This document shows positions 22,690-33,900 of a DNA stretch of 64,000 bases, piece after piece. Location: positions 23,546,285-23,610,284 of the forward strand of contig NC_063265.1 of the NCBI RefSeq assembly GCF_019578655.1, given 5' to 3'. Each line of letters starts with the position of its first letter. Positions within the stretch are counted from its first letter, which is position 1. The position numbers and the translations under genes are program-made. The notes under the pieces were generated by a model, which was given only the letters and a program-made list of their open reading frames with translations, made no database searches and was not told the DNA's origin. The DNA comes from Ricinus communis. Lineage: Eukaryota; Streptophyta; Magnoliopsida; Malpighiales; Euphorbiaceae.

Positions 22690-23098
22690 GATGAATCTTG
22701 TGAAGCTTCATCATCTTCAGATGGTAGCTTTTCAATCTTTATAGCTTCAAACTTTTCCATGCTCTAACCATCTTTAGCATTTTTAATTTCTTCTACTTGT
22801 AAGCCATCATCGTACAAGCCCGTGAAGGTTTTGGAATTCATCATTTGCAACTTTTCCACCCAAGATAGGAGAACATTTCAAACTATTATCCCAACTTGAT
22901 CCTTTTTAGAAGACTCGTTCTTCAGTAAAACTGCTTTATTCCTCCATCTAGTTACGAAGTCATAAAAGGATTCATTAGGCTCCTACTTTGTCGATTCTAA
23001 ATCTCTTATTGAGTGTTTTAGGTGATCATTGTAGTCATATTGCTATAAAAAGCATCATAAAGCTTTGTCCAATCAAACTTTATGGGCCTTTCCAACCT
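22690..23098 (-). pseudogene. Inverted Tat gag fragment 2
   Basis: The minus strand again matches the gag capsid region (compare the 'gaattcatcatttgcaactt' stretch near 22838 with 21610). It is a second, diverged copy of the same part of gag in the same inverted orientation. Confidence 0.65.
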
Positions 23099-23104
23099 AA
23101 GCAA

Positions 23105-25260
23105 TGCTAGATGTGGTGCCTAGAAATATTGCATTTCTCCCGGATTTGATGGCCCCATACTGGAGTCCCGCTGGTGGTATGGAGCATCTACTTGCCATAG
23201 AGGACTGCCTTTTGCCGAAGTTTACTCGTAGCACTTGCACGCACGTAAGTTGTAGTCCTTTTGATATCTTATATCTTTCATTTCCTAAAATATTAGTAAC
23301 ACATAAAATAATCACACATGTCAAGAGAGATCAGTTTGAGCACTTATATTAGTTGGTTGGCACTGCAAGGAGGTAGTTCTTCATCCTCTATGAGGACTGG
23401 CGAGTAAGAAAATAATTTATGAAATGCAAATGTATGCATGTATGAAATATATTAACTAATCTCCTTTTGGATTTTCTTCAGAGGGACCATAAGAGTATGT
23501 AGGGGCAGGACCGACATTGTCACATCGAGGCCTAGTAATGTAGAATTGACACTTTGCTACTTTAGTTGTGTACTTTGCGAACCCAGATGATGGACACCGA
23601 CTCTGATGAGGGTATGAGAGATTTGGGAGAGAGCCTTGACTCTTGATATTTCTGTAAAACTCGACTTTCTTAAGATATAAAATTTCACACTTTTGATATT
23701 TAGACCCATGCATTATCATCGTTTTCTTATTAATATTCTATATTTTCAGTATACATATGTCTGGGGCCGAGAAATTCCAAACAAACCTCAAAATTTCGTG
23801 AAACCACCTGATGACATCACACAACCGATTCGGTTCTACAGTCGCATAGTTCGAATTAAACAGTATTCTGAGGCCTATAAATATGCTTACATCCGTGACA
23901 CTTCCCCATAAATAATTCACAGCTCCAATGTCAAAAAGAATATGACTCATGAAAGTGCTAAAGCCTTCCAAAGTCTTCTTGAGACCCTGACTGGTGGTGA
24001 AAGGATCAAACTTGGGAAATTTCACCTTTCCTTTTTCAAAGCTGTGCAGCATACCAAGCTTGATTATGGGCTTTTTCACTCTGCAATCAACTTTTGGTGC
24101 CTAAGAGACCATGTTTTCCAATTCAATGGGCAGGAATTATGTCCCATGATTGAAGAACTCTTTGCCATTCTTGGGCCCTATGGATTATACTCATCCAATT
24201 GCTTTGCCAAGGCTTTATGATCCTTTTCCTGGCCACTTGGCAAAGCTATGCAATATGCCCCCCTAGCCAATTGGTGAATACATTACTCTCACTTCTGTGA
24301 TTTCTTATTGTGAAAGAAGGAAAAGGGTAAACCCGCTTGGGTTAGGATGTTGGGCTTTTGCTTCTATGTCTAATCTTTTATGATTGCTCCTCAAGGAGGG
24401 GGAGATATCATAATCGCTAGCATCATTGAACAAGTGGAGTATGAGCAGATCCAATTCTAATCATCTCAGCCGAAACCATCATTAGGTTAGACATGTACAA
24501 CATCCATCAACAATTTGTTGGCAGCCTTATTCTCTTGAAGGTATGCAGCCAAATCTATTTCTTTTTTATTATTTTTGTGTTAATTTTTGCCTAAGACACC
24601 CTTTCAAGGTTTTAACTCAGCAGACTATTGTCTTAAATTTTGTAAAAGCCGCCCCTTTTGGATTTTCAACTTAGTTGACTTTATTTTTGCCTAAGCTGCT
24701 CTTTCAGATTTTCAACTTAGCTATTTTCTTCTTTTTTTATCTTTTTTGTTATTTTTTATTATTCCTATTTTTATTTTTATAGGGTTGGCTGTGCGAGAAC
24801 ATCGACAAGTATGAGCCGAAGCACATGCAAGTTCGATCATTTGCTACCCCTCGGGACCATGATTATTGGATCTCTTAGATGACGGGCATTCTGAATACAC
24901 TTATTTGCTAGACTCCCCCCTGGTGGAGAATCAAGCATGTTACACTTATGGTGTACGAAGACTGCACGCCTTTTACTTGGATTGCGGGCATCCACTTTTT
25001 ATACTCCTGCGAGACTTCATCGTTAATACGGGCGAAAGCATCAGATTCTGGAATTCCCTCCCGAATTTGAAGGCCTCCCACTGAGTCAAGATTTCTTAGA
25101 CAAGATATAGAGGCTTTGGCCCCGTCAAGCTATAGAGCGCAACCTTGACTTTGAAGGTGATTTAACCATGGATGATAATTTCAAAGCTTGTCAAGCTTTA
25201 GATTACCACCTCTTCAGGATTTGCAATGTTCAAGAGGACTTGAGAGCTAGCTGCTGACTG
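23105..25260 (+). pseudogene. Intron-containing remnant, DUF7745 / plant-mobile-domain-like
   Basis: Broken exon-like stretches are separated by intron-like AT-rich DNA. A first block (23140-23240, ending in a possible donor 'gtaagt') and a second (23320-23403, then 'gtaag') have near-identical counterparts at 38650-38930. A third block (23940-24220) has the tryptophan-phenylalanine pattern of plant proteins annotated DUF7745: an INFW ... VFQFNGQELCP motif followed by IEELFAILG. A fourth block, after a T-rich intron-like stretch (24541-24781), starts GWLCENIDKYEP. Several stops and frameshifts make it a pseudogene. Such proteins are often spread by transposons. Function unknown; family assignment is from pattern memory. 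Confidence 0.45.
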
Positions 25261-25678
25261 TAAGAATGCATATGCGAATGCAAAAAGAAGGAAAAGATAA
25301 AATATGCTTCTTTTCTCTCATTTATTTTGCTTAGGACTTTAGCTTAATTTTTCTTTTAGTTAGTGCACAAAGTAATAAACAGACATATGTTTGTTTGATA
25401 AAAATTCAAGAAATTTATTCATTTAGTAAGCCCTAAGTGGGTATATTTTAATTTCTCATGATATAACTCCTGTCATTAGCCAGTCCTTTCAAAGTTTCTA
25501 GCTAATTATTTTATCTCATTACCCTGATTTTTGCATGACTAGCCTTTTTCAGGTTTTCTAATCAGCAAGCTATTTTGTCTATTATTTTTTATTTTTATAC
25601 ATAGTATTTCTTGAGACAATCGAGGTTAATTGGCATAGAGAACCCATTCCCTTCCAAGTTTGAGATCTTAGTGACACC
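25261..25678. other. Spacer with TTTCAGGTTTTCAACT-like short repeats
   Basis: No gene is seen. Short sequences such as 'tttcaggttttctaatcagcaa' near 25545 resemble segments at 24600-24725, hinting at dispersed short repeats in this intron-like DNA. Confidence 0.35.
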
Positions 25679-26396
25679 TGTCAGTACCTAGTTTACAAAT
25701 CTAGATATCAAGAGAATTACAGAAAATCTAATGATGAAAGTTACTGCCTTTCTTGAGTTTTAGAGATTGAAGGCGGACGATTCAAGATTAGGATTGAGAA
25801 TAATTGAATCAAAATCACTTTTTTAGAATCACTTTGGATTTAATTGTCAGAAAAATTAAGTTTGAAGGGTCAAATGACAGTTTTTGCAAGTTTAGGGACT
25901 AAATTACAAGATTTTTCAAACTTCCTTGCTCTCTAGAGCCAATCGGTTCTGTAGAGAGTTGAATTAACCTATATAGAGCTGATAAACTTAGCATAGAGTT
26001 GAATTGGCTCTATACAGTGCCAATTGGCTTATTTTCCTAATTCGATGTCGTTTTTACACGTAATTCGATGTAAAATGTCAAAAATGATAAAAATAAGATT
26101 CTAATGATATTTATTGGAGTTTTAAAGGATTTTTATTTATTTGTATTAGATATTAATGACAGATAAAGATCTATTTAAAATTTTAATAAAGACTTATTTG
26201 TTGCTCTAGGGTTTTCCTTAAACCTAGCTCTATAAATATATCATTAACTCCTAAGTTTAGGGAACCAATGACCATCAATTAGTAGTAGTTAGCAAAAGTC
26301 GCATTCATTTAATTCTTTGGAGCTTAGAAAACTCTACATTCAAAAAAGCACAGAGAGTTTTTGGAAGTCACTAAGAAAGAACTACACATTAGTACT
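25679..26396 (+). mobile_element. Tat LTR, 5' part, interrupted
   Basis: This starts TGTCAG and follows the 10621 LTR through U3, the palindrome cluster (25935-26030), the TATA box (26231-26242) and on to 'agtcactaagaaagaacta'. It is cut at 26396, where the next LTR begins. The rest of this LTR was not found downstream. Confidence 0.75.
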
Positions 26397-27807
26397 TGAT
26401 GTGCGTAAAATACACACATCTAAATGGGGTTTTTAAGATTGATTTTATAGACATTTGGATGTGAATTGGTCCCAACACTCACCCTATGCTTCTGTTTGTG
26501 TGCATTAGGTCCAAAAGAAGTCAAAGGATGATAAAGAGAAGAATTGGAGCATAATTGGACGTCAAAGCTGTCGAAACAAGTTAAGTACAAGCATGAGGAA
26601 GCTGAACATAGCCGTGTTGGTTTCAACACTGGCACCAACATGGCCGTGTTGGACATCAAAGAAGAAGTAGATCTTATGGAGATGGCCATAGAGAGTAACA
26701 CGGCCAGGAACACCAAACCGTGTTCCCAACACGGCCAGGAACACGGACGTGTTGGCGGCGACAGGGGAAATTAGTTAAAAGAAATAAGAGAGGAAGAAAG
26801 AAGAAGAGCGGGGGAGAACGTCCCAAACCCTAAATTTTCTCTCCCTAAGGGTTTCCTGAGCTGAAACCAAGGGAAAAGGAGACTTGGATCAAGGTTTCAA
26901 TCGGATTCCCTTCAAAGATCAAAGATTGGGCAAGGTTCGTTGATTGATTTTCAAATCGAGCAAGAGGAACAAGAATCAATTCAATTGGAGCAAAAGGATT
27001 TGGGGCTGTTTACTCTCATCCAAGGGTGTAATCGGGTTTTCTCTACCTTTGCTCATTGTTGTAATTGAATTCTTGTGTATTTTGATAATGGACATGATTA
27101 GCTAGATTGATTAAATTCATTGGGATTTCTTTACTATGTTGGCTTGATATTATATTGTTGGATTGTTTGGGTTAGTTTTGTATTCTTCTTGCTTTCAGTA
27201 TTAATAAGATAATCATTATTCATGAGACGTTGTGAATTGTATGTTTAGATTGCTTTGTGTGATTGAGAAGTCCATTTGGCATTTGGAATTTTGAATAGTA
27301 AGAACTGGTTAATAATCGCTTAGAGATAAGGATGATTTACTCGCAGGATTAAGAATTAATAACTCTTAATAGTTTTAAATCATGCTTAATGCTAATCTGT
27401 AGTAATCCGATAGGAAGAGATTCCATTAGGTTATTGCAGGTTTAGGAACTCGGTAAGCTCGAGAGAGGAATCGGGTTCAATTTAGGATTTAGGCACGGGT
27501 AAGCAAGATCGGCAATCCATAAAATCCATTTTTAGAATTCCATCATTTAGGCCCCCCTTTTGGGTTTGTTTCTCTCTTTGTAATTGTTTTCTTTGACTGT
27601 TCGTTGCCCTTCATTTACTTATTTGCACTCATAACCATTAGCTGGTAACGTTAGAATTTCACACACTATTTCAGACTAGATAACATAGCAAACAGTAGTA
27701 ACTCTAGGTTCACCTAATCTCCAGGGATACGACCTTGATACTCACTAGTGCTAGGCTGCATCGGTAGGTTCACTGCCTTAGGTGTAGGTTGCATAAATAG
27801 CCCATCA
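26397..27807 (+). mobile_element. 5' LTR of non-autonomous Athila-type element
   Basis: This LTR is about 1,411 bases with matching ends TGATG...CATCA. It closely matches the solo LTR at 49429-50822. It contains a cluster of AACACGG...CGTGTT motifs (26695-26755). A primer-binding site follows. The flanking 5' bases are GTACT, but no matching duplication was found because the 3' LTR is absent. Confidence 0.85.
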
Positions 27808-27813
27808 AGTTTT

Positions 27814-27831
27814 TGGCGCCGTTGCCGGGGA
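27814..27831 (+). other. Primer-binding site (tRNA-Asp type)
   Basis: TGGCGCCGTTGCCGGGGA follows the LTR by six bases. It is the site typical of Athila and related gypsy elements. Confidence 0.85.
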
Positions 27832-27997
27832 ATTGTTTGAAAACTAGAGTGAAATTTGCTATTTGTTAATTTAGCCATTTTTTTATTTCTTATTATTTTA
27901 TGATTTTTATTTTTATTTATTTATTTATTTTATTTTATTTGTACATATTTATTTAGTTTAAGTTTATGATTCAGATAGTGAATGATAAGGAGGTTCA

Positions 27998-29173
27998 ATG
28001 CTAAACTCAAACTCTTTGTATGACGTATTGGAAAATGGGATTAAGAACCAAGAGAGTGCTAAAAATTGGGATACCCGTGCATCTTTAGAAGCTCGAGTGG
28101 AATCGTTTTGCAGGGCTACCGATCAACTCTCCACTCCTATCCTTTCATCTCAAGTTTTTTATGAATTTTGTTGTGGTTTACATTTGAATAATGATTGTCC
28201 ATTGTATAGTGATGTTGCTCATTATTCTTATAACTATGAACAAGTGAATTATACGGGAAGTTGGCCAAATGACTTGTATGGAAGCACCTACAATCAAGAG
28301 TGGAGCATTCATTCATCCTATGGATGGAGCTTAGATGTCCCAGAACCACCAAAATCTCAGCAACCACATCAGCAGCCTAATCTTGCACCTTCAACTCAAG
28401 ATGAAGAGTTAGTGTCGGAGGAGCTGATGATGAGGTTCATTACAAGTCTTGATGATAGATTCCAACAAACAGAGAGGATACTTGAAGATCAACAAGCCTC
28501 AATTAAGAACATAGAGCATCAAGTAGGCTTAATCTTCAAGTTACTAGCTGAAGAGCAATTGGGAACTCCATCAAACGCAATTGAATCCGAGGAACACTTG
28601 AGCGCCGTCACTTTGCGTTCAGGTGAGAATTGTTCTGGTTTATCTACTATGTTTGACGATAATACTTGTGTGCAGGACGATTTCTTGAACATGGAGATGG
28701 AACTAGAAAAGGAAGAGGCGAACATGATTCCTTTGAAAGACTATCAACAAGAACGTACAGTTGATGATGCTGAGTTGCAGTTAGAGGAATTTTTGGTGGA
28801 TTTTTCACAAGTCCCTTCGATGATGGAAGATGAGCACGAGTTATCCAATGAGGAAGTCTTAGAGGAGCTCGAGTTTCTTCTAGCAAGTGAACCAAGCCAA
28901 GGACTAGAGCAAACCATCAATGTTCCTGAAGAAATTGCCAAACCGTCGATCCTTCCAATTGGTGAAACTCCAGCTTTCAAATTGGAAGAGCCCCTAGAGC
29001 ATCATGACTACGTGCAATTATACGAGGAGCGAGTCTTGTCCATCATACTGGCAGCTTGCTTGATAGTCGGGAAGAGGAAGTCGACGATTATCCCTTTAAG
29101 CGGATACTTGAAGCCATTTGCTTGGAAGAAGGATGGATGGTCGTCAATCCCCACCGTTTGCTTTTCACCATGA
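27998..29173 (+). CDS. Chimeric Athila gag-derived ORF, 391 codons, open
   Basis: This is one of the few long uninterrupted frames in the window. Residues ~1-110 are tyrosine/asparagine-rich and unassigned. Residues ~110-190 (proline/glutamine-rich, then EELMMRFITSLDDRFQQT and a coiled-coil-like segment) match the Athila gag C-terminus. SAVTLRSGE near 203-211 is the Athila gag-protease linker. After it comes an acidic segment of about 150 residues. No protease active site, RT or integrase is present. Just downstream (29210-29235) is the 'ttgggaggcaccccaa' box that normally follows integrase. Most of pol has therefore been removed while the frame was kept open. It lies 166 bases after the primer-binding site, where gag normally starts. 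It probably belongs to a non-autonomous element mobilised by related Athila enzymes. Confidence 0.65.
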   Translation: MLNSNSLYDVLENGIKNQESAKNWDTRASLEARVESFCRATDQLSTPILSSQVFYEFCCGLHLNNDCPLYSDVAHYSYNYEQVNYTGSWPNDLYGSTYNQEWSIHSSYGWSLDVPEPPKSQQPHQQPNLAPSTQDEELVSEELMMRFITSLDDRFQQTERILEDQQASIKNIEHQVGLIFKLLAEEQLGTPSNAIESEEHLSAVTLRSGENCSGLSTMFDDNTCVQDDFLNMEMELEKEEANMIPLKDYQQERTVDDAELQLEEFLVDFSQVPSMMEDEHELSNEEVLEELEFLLASEPSQGLEQTINVPEEIAKPSILPIGETPAFKLEEPLEHHDYVQLYEERVLSIILAACLIVGKRKSTIIPLSGYLKPFAWKKDGWSSIPTVCFSP

Positions 29174-30261
29174 GTTCAGCTAAGAAGACTCATCACATAA
29201 AAAAGAAGCGCTTTTGGGAGGCACCCCAAATTCTATTTTTCAATTTTAATAATTTACCCTTTATTGTGAACTTAGTTTGATTAGATTTTACAGTTTGTTT
29301 TTGGTAAATTTTATTTATGTTGAGTGTATGAGTTGAGGGCTTAATGGTTGTGCAGGTAAGAAAGAGTGAGAAAGTGCTGAGGATCGCAAGTTTTACATTT
29401 TATGGAGACCAACACGGGCGTGTTCAAGACCGTGTTCATTAACACGGCCCGTGTTCTAATTAAAGAAAATCAAATTAAGATGAACACGTTCACAGTAGTC
29501 CACACGAGCATTTATGCCTGACCGTGTCCCCAACACGTCCCGTGTTCCATAAACACGGGCGTGTTCTTAGAAGTTGGTAAGTCAGCACGTTTTAATTCGC
29601 TTAACACGGCCAGATATCCAGACCGTGTTCATGAACACATATACCACTTCATTTCGAAATGGCCAAAAATTTTGCTCTCCTTTTAGTTTTAGCAATTCTC
29701 TCCTCTCTTACTCTCTCACTTCTTATTTCTCATCTCGAAGGCTTTGGATATTGCGTTTGTCAAGTAAGTACCCTCCAACTTCATTTTTCGTTATTTTATT
29801 TTGATATTAGTTCGAATTTATGTTTTCTTTGTGTTCGAATTTGTGTTTTAATTTTTTTTAGTTTATTTCATTATTTTATTATTTGGTGCATGCATTTACA
29901 TTCATGTTTGAGCTTAATTTTCTTTTGTTTTCTTTAATTTAGTTTATATACTTAACTTGCTCATATGTTCCGTTTTTCTTTTCTACCATTATTTATTTTT
30001 CTCTTTATTATTATTGTTGGCAGCTAAATAATAGGCTCTTTCATTTATAGTGGACTCTGTTGTATCTGTTTTATATTAGCATGTTGGTTTGCCTTGTGAT
30101 GGCGAAGTTAAACTCCATATGGATAAATTGAAAATTTAATTGGTTAGAATTGGTTGGTAGTATTGTGGATTGAATTTTCTTTGCAGGTCCGGTTTAATTT
30201 TATCAAGTTAAATCGTTCGGTTTGTCCATTTTATGTCGTTATGCTGCTAAAATTTCGTTGA
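29174..30261 (+). other. Non-coding spacer with CACGG/CGTGT palindromes
   Basis: This begins with the post-integrase box at 29210-29235. From 29400 to 29640 it contains at least eight copies of AACACG or CGTGTT in alternating orientation, including palindromes like 'aacacgggcgtgtt'. The remainder is T-rich, resembling an intron. A 92-codon hydrophobic frame (29659-29937) is not called, because its composition follows the T-richness. Confidence 0.5.
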
Positions 30262-30294
30262 TCCTTAGTACTAAAAATTTCTTTTTCAGGTACC
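30262..30294 (+). promoter_or_regulatory. Putative intron acceptor before the 3' ORF
   Basis: A branch-point-like TACTAAA (30269-30275) is followed by a T-rich tract, then 'cag' at 30287-30289. The ATG of the next ORF follows five bases after the AG. The equivalent place in the 54-kb and 43-kb Athila elements has the same layout. It suggests that the 3' ORF is expressed from a spliced RNA. Confidence 0.45.
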
Positions 30295-31480
30295 ATGTCC
30301 ACCAGACGAGGATCAGAAGTTTATAAGAGGAGACGGACCGATGGTTCCTCTTCCTCTCGATCGTCGTCGCACACTAGTTCGCGCCAAATTAGCCACCGCA
30401 AGCACTCCATCGATTCCTACTTTTCTAAGGGCGTACCAACCTTTGAGCAGAGATATCAATCAATGAGGCACAAAGATTTGGGAAAGGGCATAGGATAGGC
30501 GGCAAGATCTTGAAACCGTCGACTTGCGTCCGGTCCATGATATCTTGAGATGCCCCATTTCAGCATTTCTTTGAGATAGTTGAACCAACATATAGTGAGT
30601 TGTTCGGTTGTATGAGTTTGCCAGCACTTTCTTTCTGCAGAGCCAATTGCAAGACTTCCAACAACCGGATGCGATCAGTTTTAAACTAGCAGGGCAGTCT
30701 TTCACGATGAGTGTGCATCAGTTTGGGGTACACTTGGGCTTATGGACTGACGAGGATGCAGCTGGGGAGGTTTATAGTCGCTCTATACACACGCTTGGTG
30801 TGTCATATCCGCAGATGTGGGCCGAGATTTCTGATGACACTAAGGGATACAGTGCCAACCAGCCCAAGGCGCCTAACTTGCACGAGGGCTGCGGTGCTTG
30901 CATGCATTGGTCGGCTAGGACCATCAATCGGCAGGGGGAGATAGTGGTGGTGTAGTTACCCACCGACCTGTTTATACTTTACAAAGCATGCATCGACTAG
31001 TCCGCCGACATGGGATATTTATTGGCCGGACGATTGACTGCCTTCCTCGCAACAACTCAAAGAAGGTATTTTTCCTGTTTTGGGACTTACATTACTCGAC
31101 CGGCTAGGAGCTTAGGAGTTTTAGAGGAGGCGATACCACATTTGACAGAGCTAGGGGTGATGGAGACATTGGGACTTCTCGAACTGGTTAGTATGGGGAT
31201 GGTGACTCGTGAGTAGGGTGGTCCGCTAGGACCGTAGGAGTATAGGCGAGGAATGCTCTCTTGGCGACTCGGAGAGGAGCGACCGCCCCACGAGCCCACA
31301 GTGCAGGATGTCCCACCTTCTTCCCGATATTCCGGAGTCTTCCTCCGGACCATCTACTTTAGCTCCTTCTAGTTCTTCATCGGCCTATTTTAGGAGTCTC
31401 TTCAATTGAGTTTAGAGGCTGTTCTGCAGTCGAGAGGTTGGCGTGGAGGAGCGTGACAGGCAAAGATTTCATTCGACAAG
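30295..31480 (+). pseudogene. Athila 3' ORF (ATHILA ORF1 / plant transposon-protein-like), decayed
   Basis: Athila elements carry an extra gene between integrase and the 3' LTR, in the envelope position. Its role is unsettled. Here it opens with a serine/arginine-rich head with a KRRR nuclear-localisation-like cluster (30295-30400). It shifts frame near 30500-30600 and continues with YEFASTFFLQSQLQDF, FKLAGQSFTMSVHQFGVHLGLW and related blocks (30608-30955). Stops and shifts end it, and remnants continue to about 31480. Homologous blocks occur at 53280-54706 on the minus strand and at 43595-44190. Confidence 0.65.
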
Positions 31481-32562
31481 AGGCTTTTCAGTAGGGACCT
31501 TTTACGTTTGAGTTTCAGAGCCGGATGATGGCTCGATTTGAGAGGCGGAGGCTATGCTTCAGAGGCCTTGATTGAGCGGTGGAGGTAGGTTAGAGGCCTC
31601 TATGGCTAATGACATGTTTGATGATATTTTGCTATAGATTTTGCACCGTCCCTGGGCCGGGTTCAAGGCGAGCCATTTTGACATCCCTCAGCGGATGATC
31701 CGGTGGCCCTCCTCTCCGACTTAGCACCGCTTGAACACGGCGCGAGCCTCCCATTGATCGTCCGCCCGCGATCCATCACTCTGCATGTGACACTACTTTC
31801 GATCCTCAGAGAGCAGCCACTCCTCCACCACAGACCAGCCAATGCCCTAATATACCTGTTGATGCACCTCTTTTCACTCTGTAGCTATAGTCAGGGCAGT
31901 ATTAGTTCTTTTTCCTTTTTCATTTCTTATATTTTATACACTGAGGACAGTGTGTCCTTCAAGTGTGGGGTGGTGATATTAATATACACTTGCTTTCATG
32001 TTTTATTGCTTTGTATATGAAATTCATATCCTTTTCTAATGTATATATCGCATTTCATTTATCCCATCTCAGTTATTTGTTTATTCTTTGTGCAATTTTT
32101 TGTAAAATTTTGAAAATTTTTCACTTTGTTTCGATGCTCTTACTGTTGACTGGCTTTTGGAAATCCTGTTTATGTCCATATGATCAGGTAAAACCGATAG
32201 TGTTGAGTCTTGCGGAAGAATGTAAGATAATTAGTTTGAGTTCTGCACTAAGTTGCTTTGTCTAAGTATACACTTTATATGCTTGTATTTATTTCTTGTT
32301 GAGAGTGCCAATTACTGTCTTTACTTTTAGAACTTGCTCGATAATGCTTATGAGGGCCACAAGGAGAGTTTAACACTTTCGTATGATAGAGGCACTTAGG
32401 TTTTTCATTCTAGCCAAATAGCCTTCATTCGTTTATTGATTCTGTAGATAACCCCCTCTTTCACCATTTTCTATCATATTTCATTGCCACTTAGTTTAAT
32501 TCTGCTTTGGGTTATGATTCTGCACATGAGTTGTTTTTATTAGGATTTTTTGTCTTGGGAAT
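31481..32562 (+). other. Athila 3' non-coding tail
   Basis: This contains the conserved box 'gaggacagtgtgtccttcaa' followed by 'gtgtggggtgg' (31942-31973). The same box is seen in inverted form at 53200-53240. The rest is T-rich non-coding sequence typical of the region before an Athila 3' LTR. The element stops abruptly at about 32562 against a minus-strand Tat LTR, and no 3' LTR is found. Confidence 0.5.
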
Positions 32563-33900
32563 AGTGAGGAATCTTATTCTAGTGTGACCTATTTAATAAA
32601 TTAAAGCTTGACAAAACCCACTAAGTCTATATGAATCTTAATTTAGACCCATCTTACCATCTTTTAACCTAATGGGCTACTTTTTCATATTAAGGTCCAA
32701 TTTTAAACCTAAGGTTTATATGTCCAATTTTAATTAAACATTCACATAGCAGATATTTGATATCTATCAAAATAATATAGAAATTAAGTGCAGAAAATTA
32801 AATCTAGTTATTATAACTGTTCTACAACTAAATAAATAAAAGAAAAACGCATAAATAGAGTTAAATGGTACAAAATATATTGAAATGCATAAAAATTCGA
32901 AATTAGGGCATAAAATGGTGTAGAGCTGATCGGTTTAGGTCAGAGAGTCGATCAATTCAGTGTAGAGCTAAATCGTCTCTGCACAAAGCCGATCAACTTT
33001 AGGGCTTCATTATGGTTCATTTTGCAATTTCTCAATCCTCCCTCAACTAGAAGCTGATTTCACATGCATAGAAGATAAAAAAATCCATTAAAAACTTAAG
33101 AAACATGAAACAAAGGGCATAAAATGAATTAAAATAAACCAAAACATACAAAAATAATATAAACGCAAAAAAGGATAAAGAACATAGGAAATAAGAAAAC
33201 CTCCCATGGTTGGCTCTAGATTTGTAATGCAACCCTAAAAACTTAATACAATCACATAATTATTAAGGAGAAGCCATAAATCTAACATGCTACTCTAACT
33301 ATTCCAATTATTAGATTCCAAAATCCAATATATTCATGTTATCAATATTCAAAACCCAAGACATTCATGTTATTAGATTCAAAATCCAGCATATATAAAC
33401 ATCACAGAAACATAACCATAGATTTAATCATATATAAACCATTTGATATCAATCCTAACTTGTTCAAATAATCATAAAAACAAAAGAACCGGTAAAGAAG
33501 AAAGGAATGTTAATGATGTTGGATTTGGAGAACCCTCAAGTTGTCACTATACATTGCTAATCTGCGAGTCTTTAGAAATGATGAGGCAGTTGAATTCAAG
33601 ATCATATGAGAATCCAGTGTTGTCTAGCGTTGAGAAAATCTTTCGTCGTCTAAGAAGAAAACTTACCTAATCCATGTTCTTTCTTAATGACTTATTGTCT
33701 AGTTACCAAAAAGACTCTTTGCCTAAGTGAATGTAGGGTATTTTAATAATAATAACTTCTAATCAATATAGTTATAGCTAAGAATTGCCAACCCTTAGAA
33801 TTAGGACTTAATGATATATTTATAGAGGTACATTTTTAGGAAACCCCAAGGCAACAGATAAACTTAGGTTTAATCACTTGAGAAAGGTTTAAACCTAATT
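32563..33900 (-). mobile_element. Tat LTR, inverted and truncated at both ends
   Basis: On the minus strand it matches the 10621 LTR. The palindrome-type cluster lies at 32930-33010 ('agccgatcaactttaggg' and neighbours), the second half at 32600-32900, and the TATA region near 33815 ('atatatttatag'). The last ~250 bases of U5 and the start of U3 are missing. Confidence 0.7.

Noticed and set aside
27814..27831. tRNA gene fragment
   Set aside because: Its place directly after an LTR end identifies it as a primer-binding site. No cloverleaf surrounds it.
29659..29937. 92-codon membrane-protein-like ORF
   Set aside because: Phenylalanine/leucine/serine composition reflects the T-rich spacer. 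The matching spacer in the other Athila element has no equivalent.
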